This document shows positions 63,974-64,000 of a stretch of 64,000 nt of DNA, in pieces; positions within the stretch are counted from its first letter, which is position 1; every line of letters starts with the position of its first letter. Made by a program: the position numbers and the translations under genes. The DNA is from Parerythrobacter_A sp963838735 (lineage in GTDB: Bacteria > Pseudomonadota > Alphaproteobacteria > Sphingomonadales > Sphingomonadaceae). A model generated the notes under the pieces. That model was given only the letters and a program-made list of their open reading frames with translations, did no database searches and was not told where the DNA came from. The stretch is from positions 248,001 through 312,000 of the forward strand of contig CAWISG010000004.1 in the NCBI GenBank assembly GCA_963838735.1. Reading direction: 5' to 3'.

Positions 63974-64000
63974 GCGCGCCATGCCGAGAATGTTCGCCCT

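Overview
The window reads as the chromosome of a GC-rich alphaproteobacterium of the order Sphingomonadales, most likely Erythrobacteraceae. The grounds are gene order and protein style: the run coaBC-dut / ubiB-ubiE / mutM / rpsT-dnaA, a secB gene divergent from a Tim44-like gene, mltA and smr, the rpmH-rnpA-yidD-yidC-engB block, a CC_3452-type small protein, and frequent GTG/TTG starts. Nearly all of it is core chromosome. No prophage, insertion sequence, CRISPR array, tRNA or rRNA was seen.

Layout. 1-9.4 kb: thioredoxin-like fragment, HDAC-family deacetylase, two L,D-transpeptidases of different families, EamA transporter, aconitase, and a large Ser/Gly/Thr-rich exported protein with a PEP-CTERM-like tail. 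9.6-16 kb: ruvB (single-base frameshift) and ruvA with a GIY-YIG gene and a pair of inverted palindromic repeats inserted between them; aroC; a HAB-mutase-like membrane protein; and the Tim44-like/mltA/smr row, in which smr is frameshifted and carries an in-frame palindromic repeat. 16-20 kb: secB, murJ, trpS, DUF4136 lipoprotein. 20-30 kb: the conserved dut-coaBC, ubiB-ubiE, mutM (apparent ATT start), rpsT, dnaA cluster and a ThiF/MoeB-like gene. 30-39.5 kb: sirtuin, dapB, nth, then a long minus-strand series from rpmH through rnpA, yidD, yidC, engB, GST and dapE to a dicarboxylate symporter. 39.5-54.8 kb: ClpP-like periplasmic protein, comM-like ATPase, HxlR regulator with a palindromic operator candidate, galE, M14 peptidase, cytidine deaminase, GH25, dnaB, rpoZ, DUF3667 and ftsH. 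55-60 kb: a TetR-regulated four-gene ABC exporter (permease, ATPase, periplasmic adaptor, outer-membrane factor) with two tandem perfect operators. 60-64 kb: MaoC-like hydratase and bifunctional putA.

Functional themes are envelope building and remodelling (L,D-transpeptidases, MltA, MurJ, GH25-like, YidC/YidD, SecB, FtsH), ubiquinone synthesis (ubiE, ubiB), replication and repair (dnaA, dnaB, ruvAB, mutM, nth, dut), and lysine/diaminopimelate synthesis (dapB, dapE). The most unusual signals are several families of palindromic repeats. One (about 125 bp, two copies) has a long hairpin with a compensatory base-pair change between copies and sits in frame inside a protein gene. Others are the inverted repeats bracketing the GIY-YIG gene, the tandem TetR operators, and unusual start or frame states in mutM, ruvB and smr. 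The frameshifts and the ATT start could be real or could be assembly errors; raw reads would decide.
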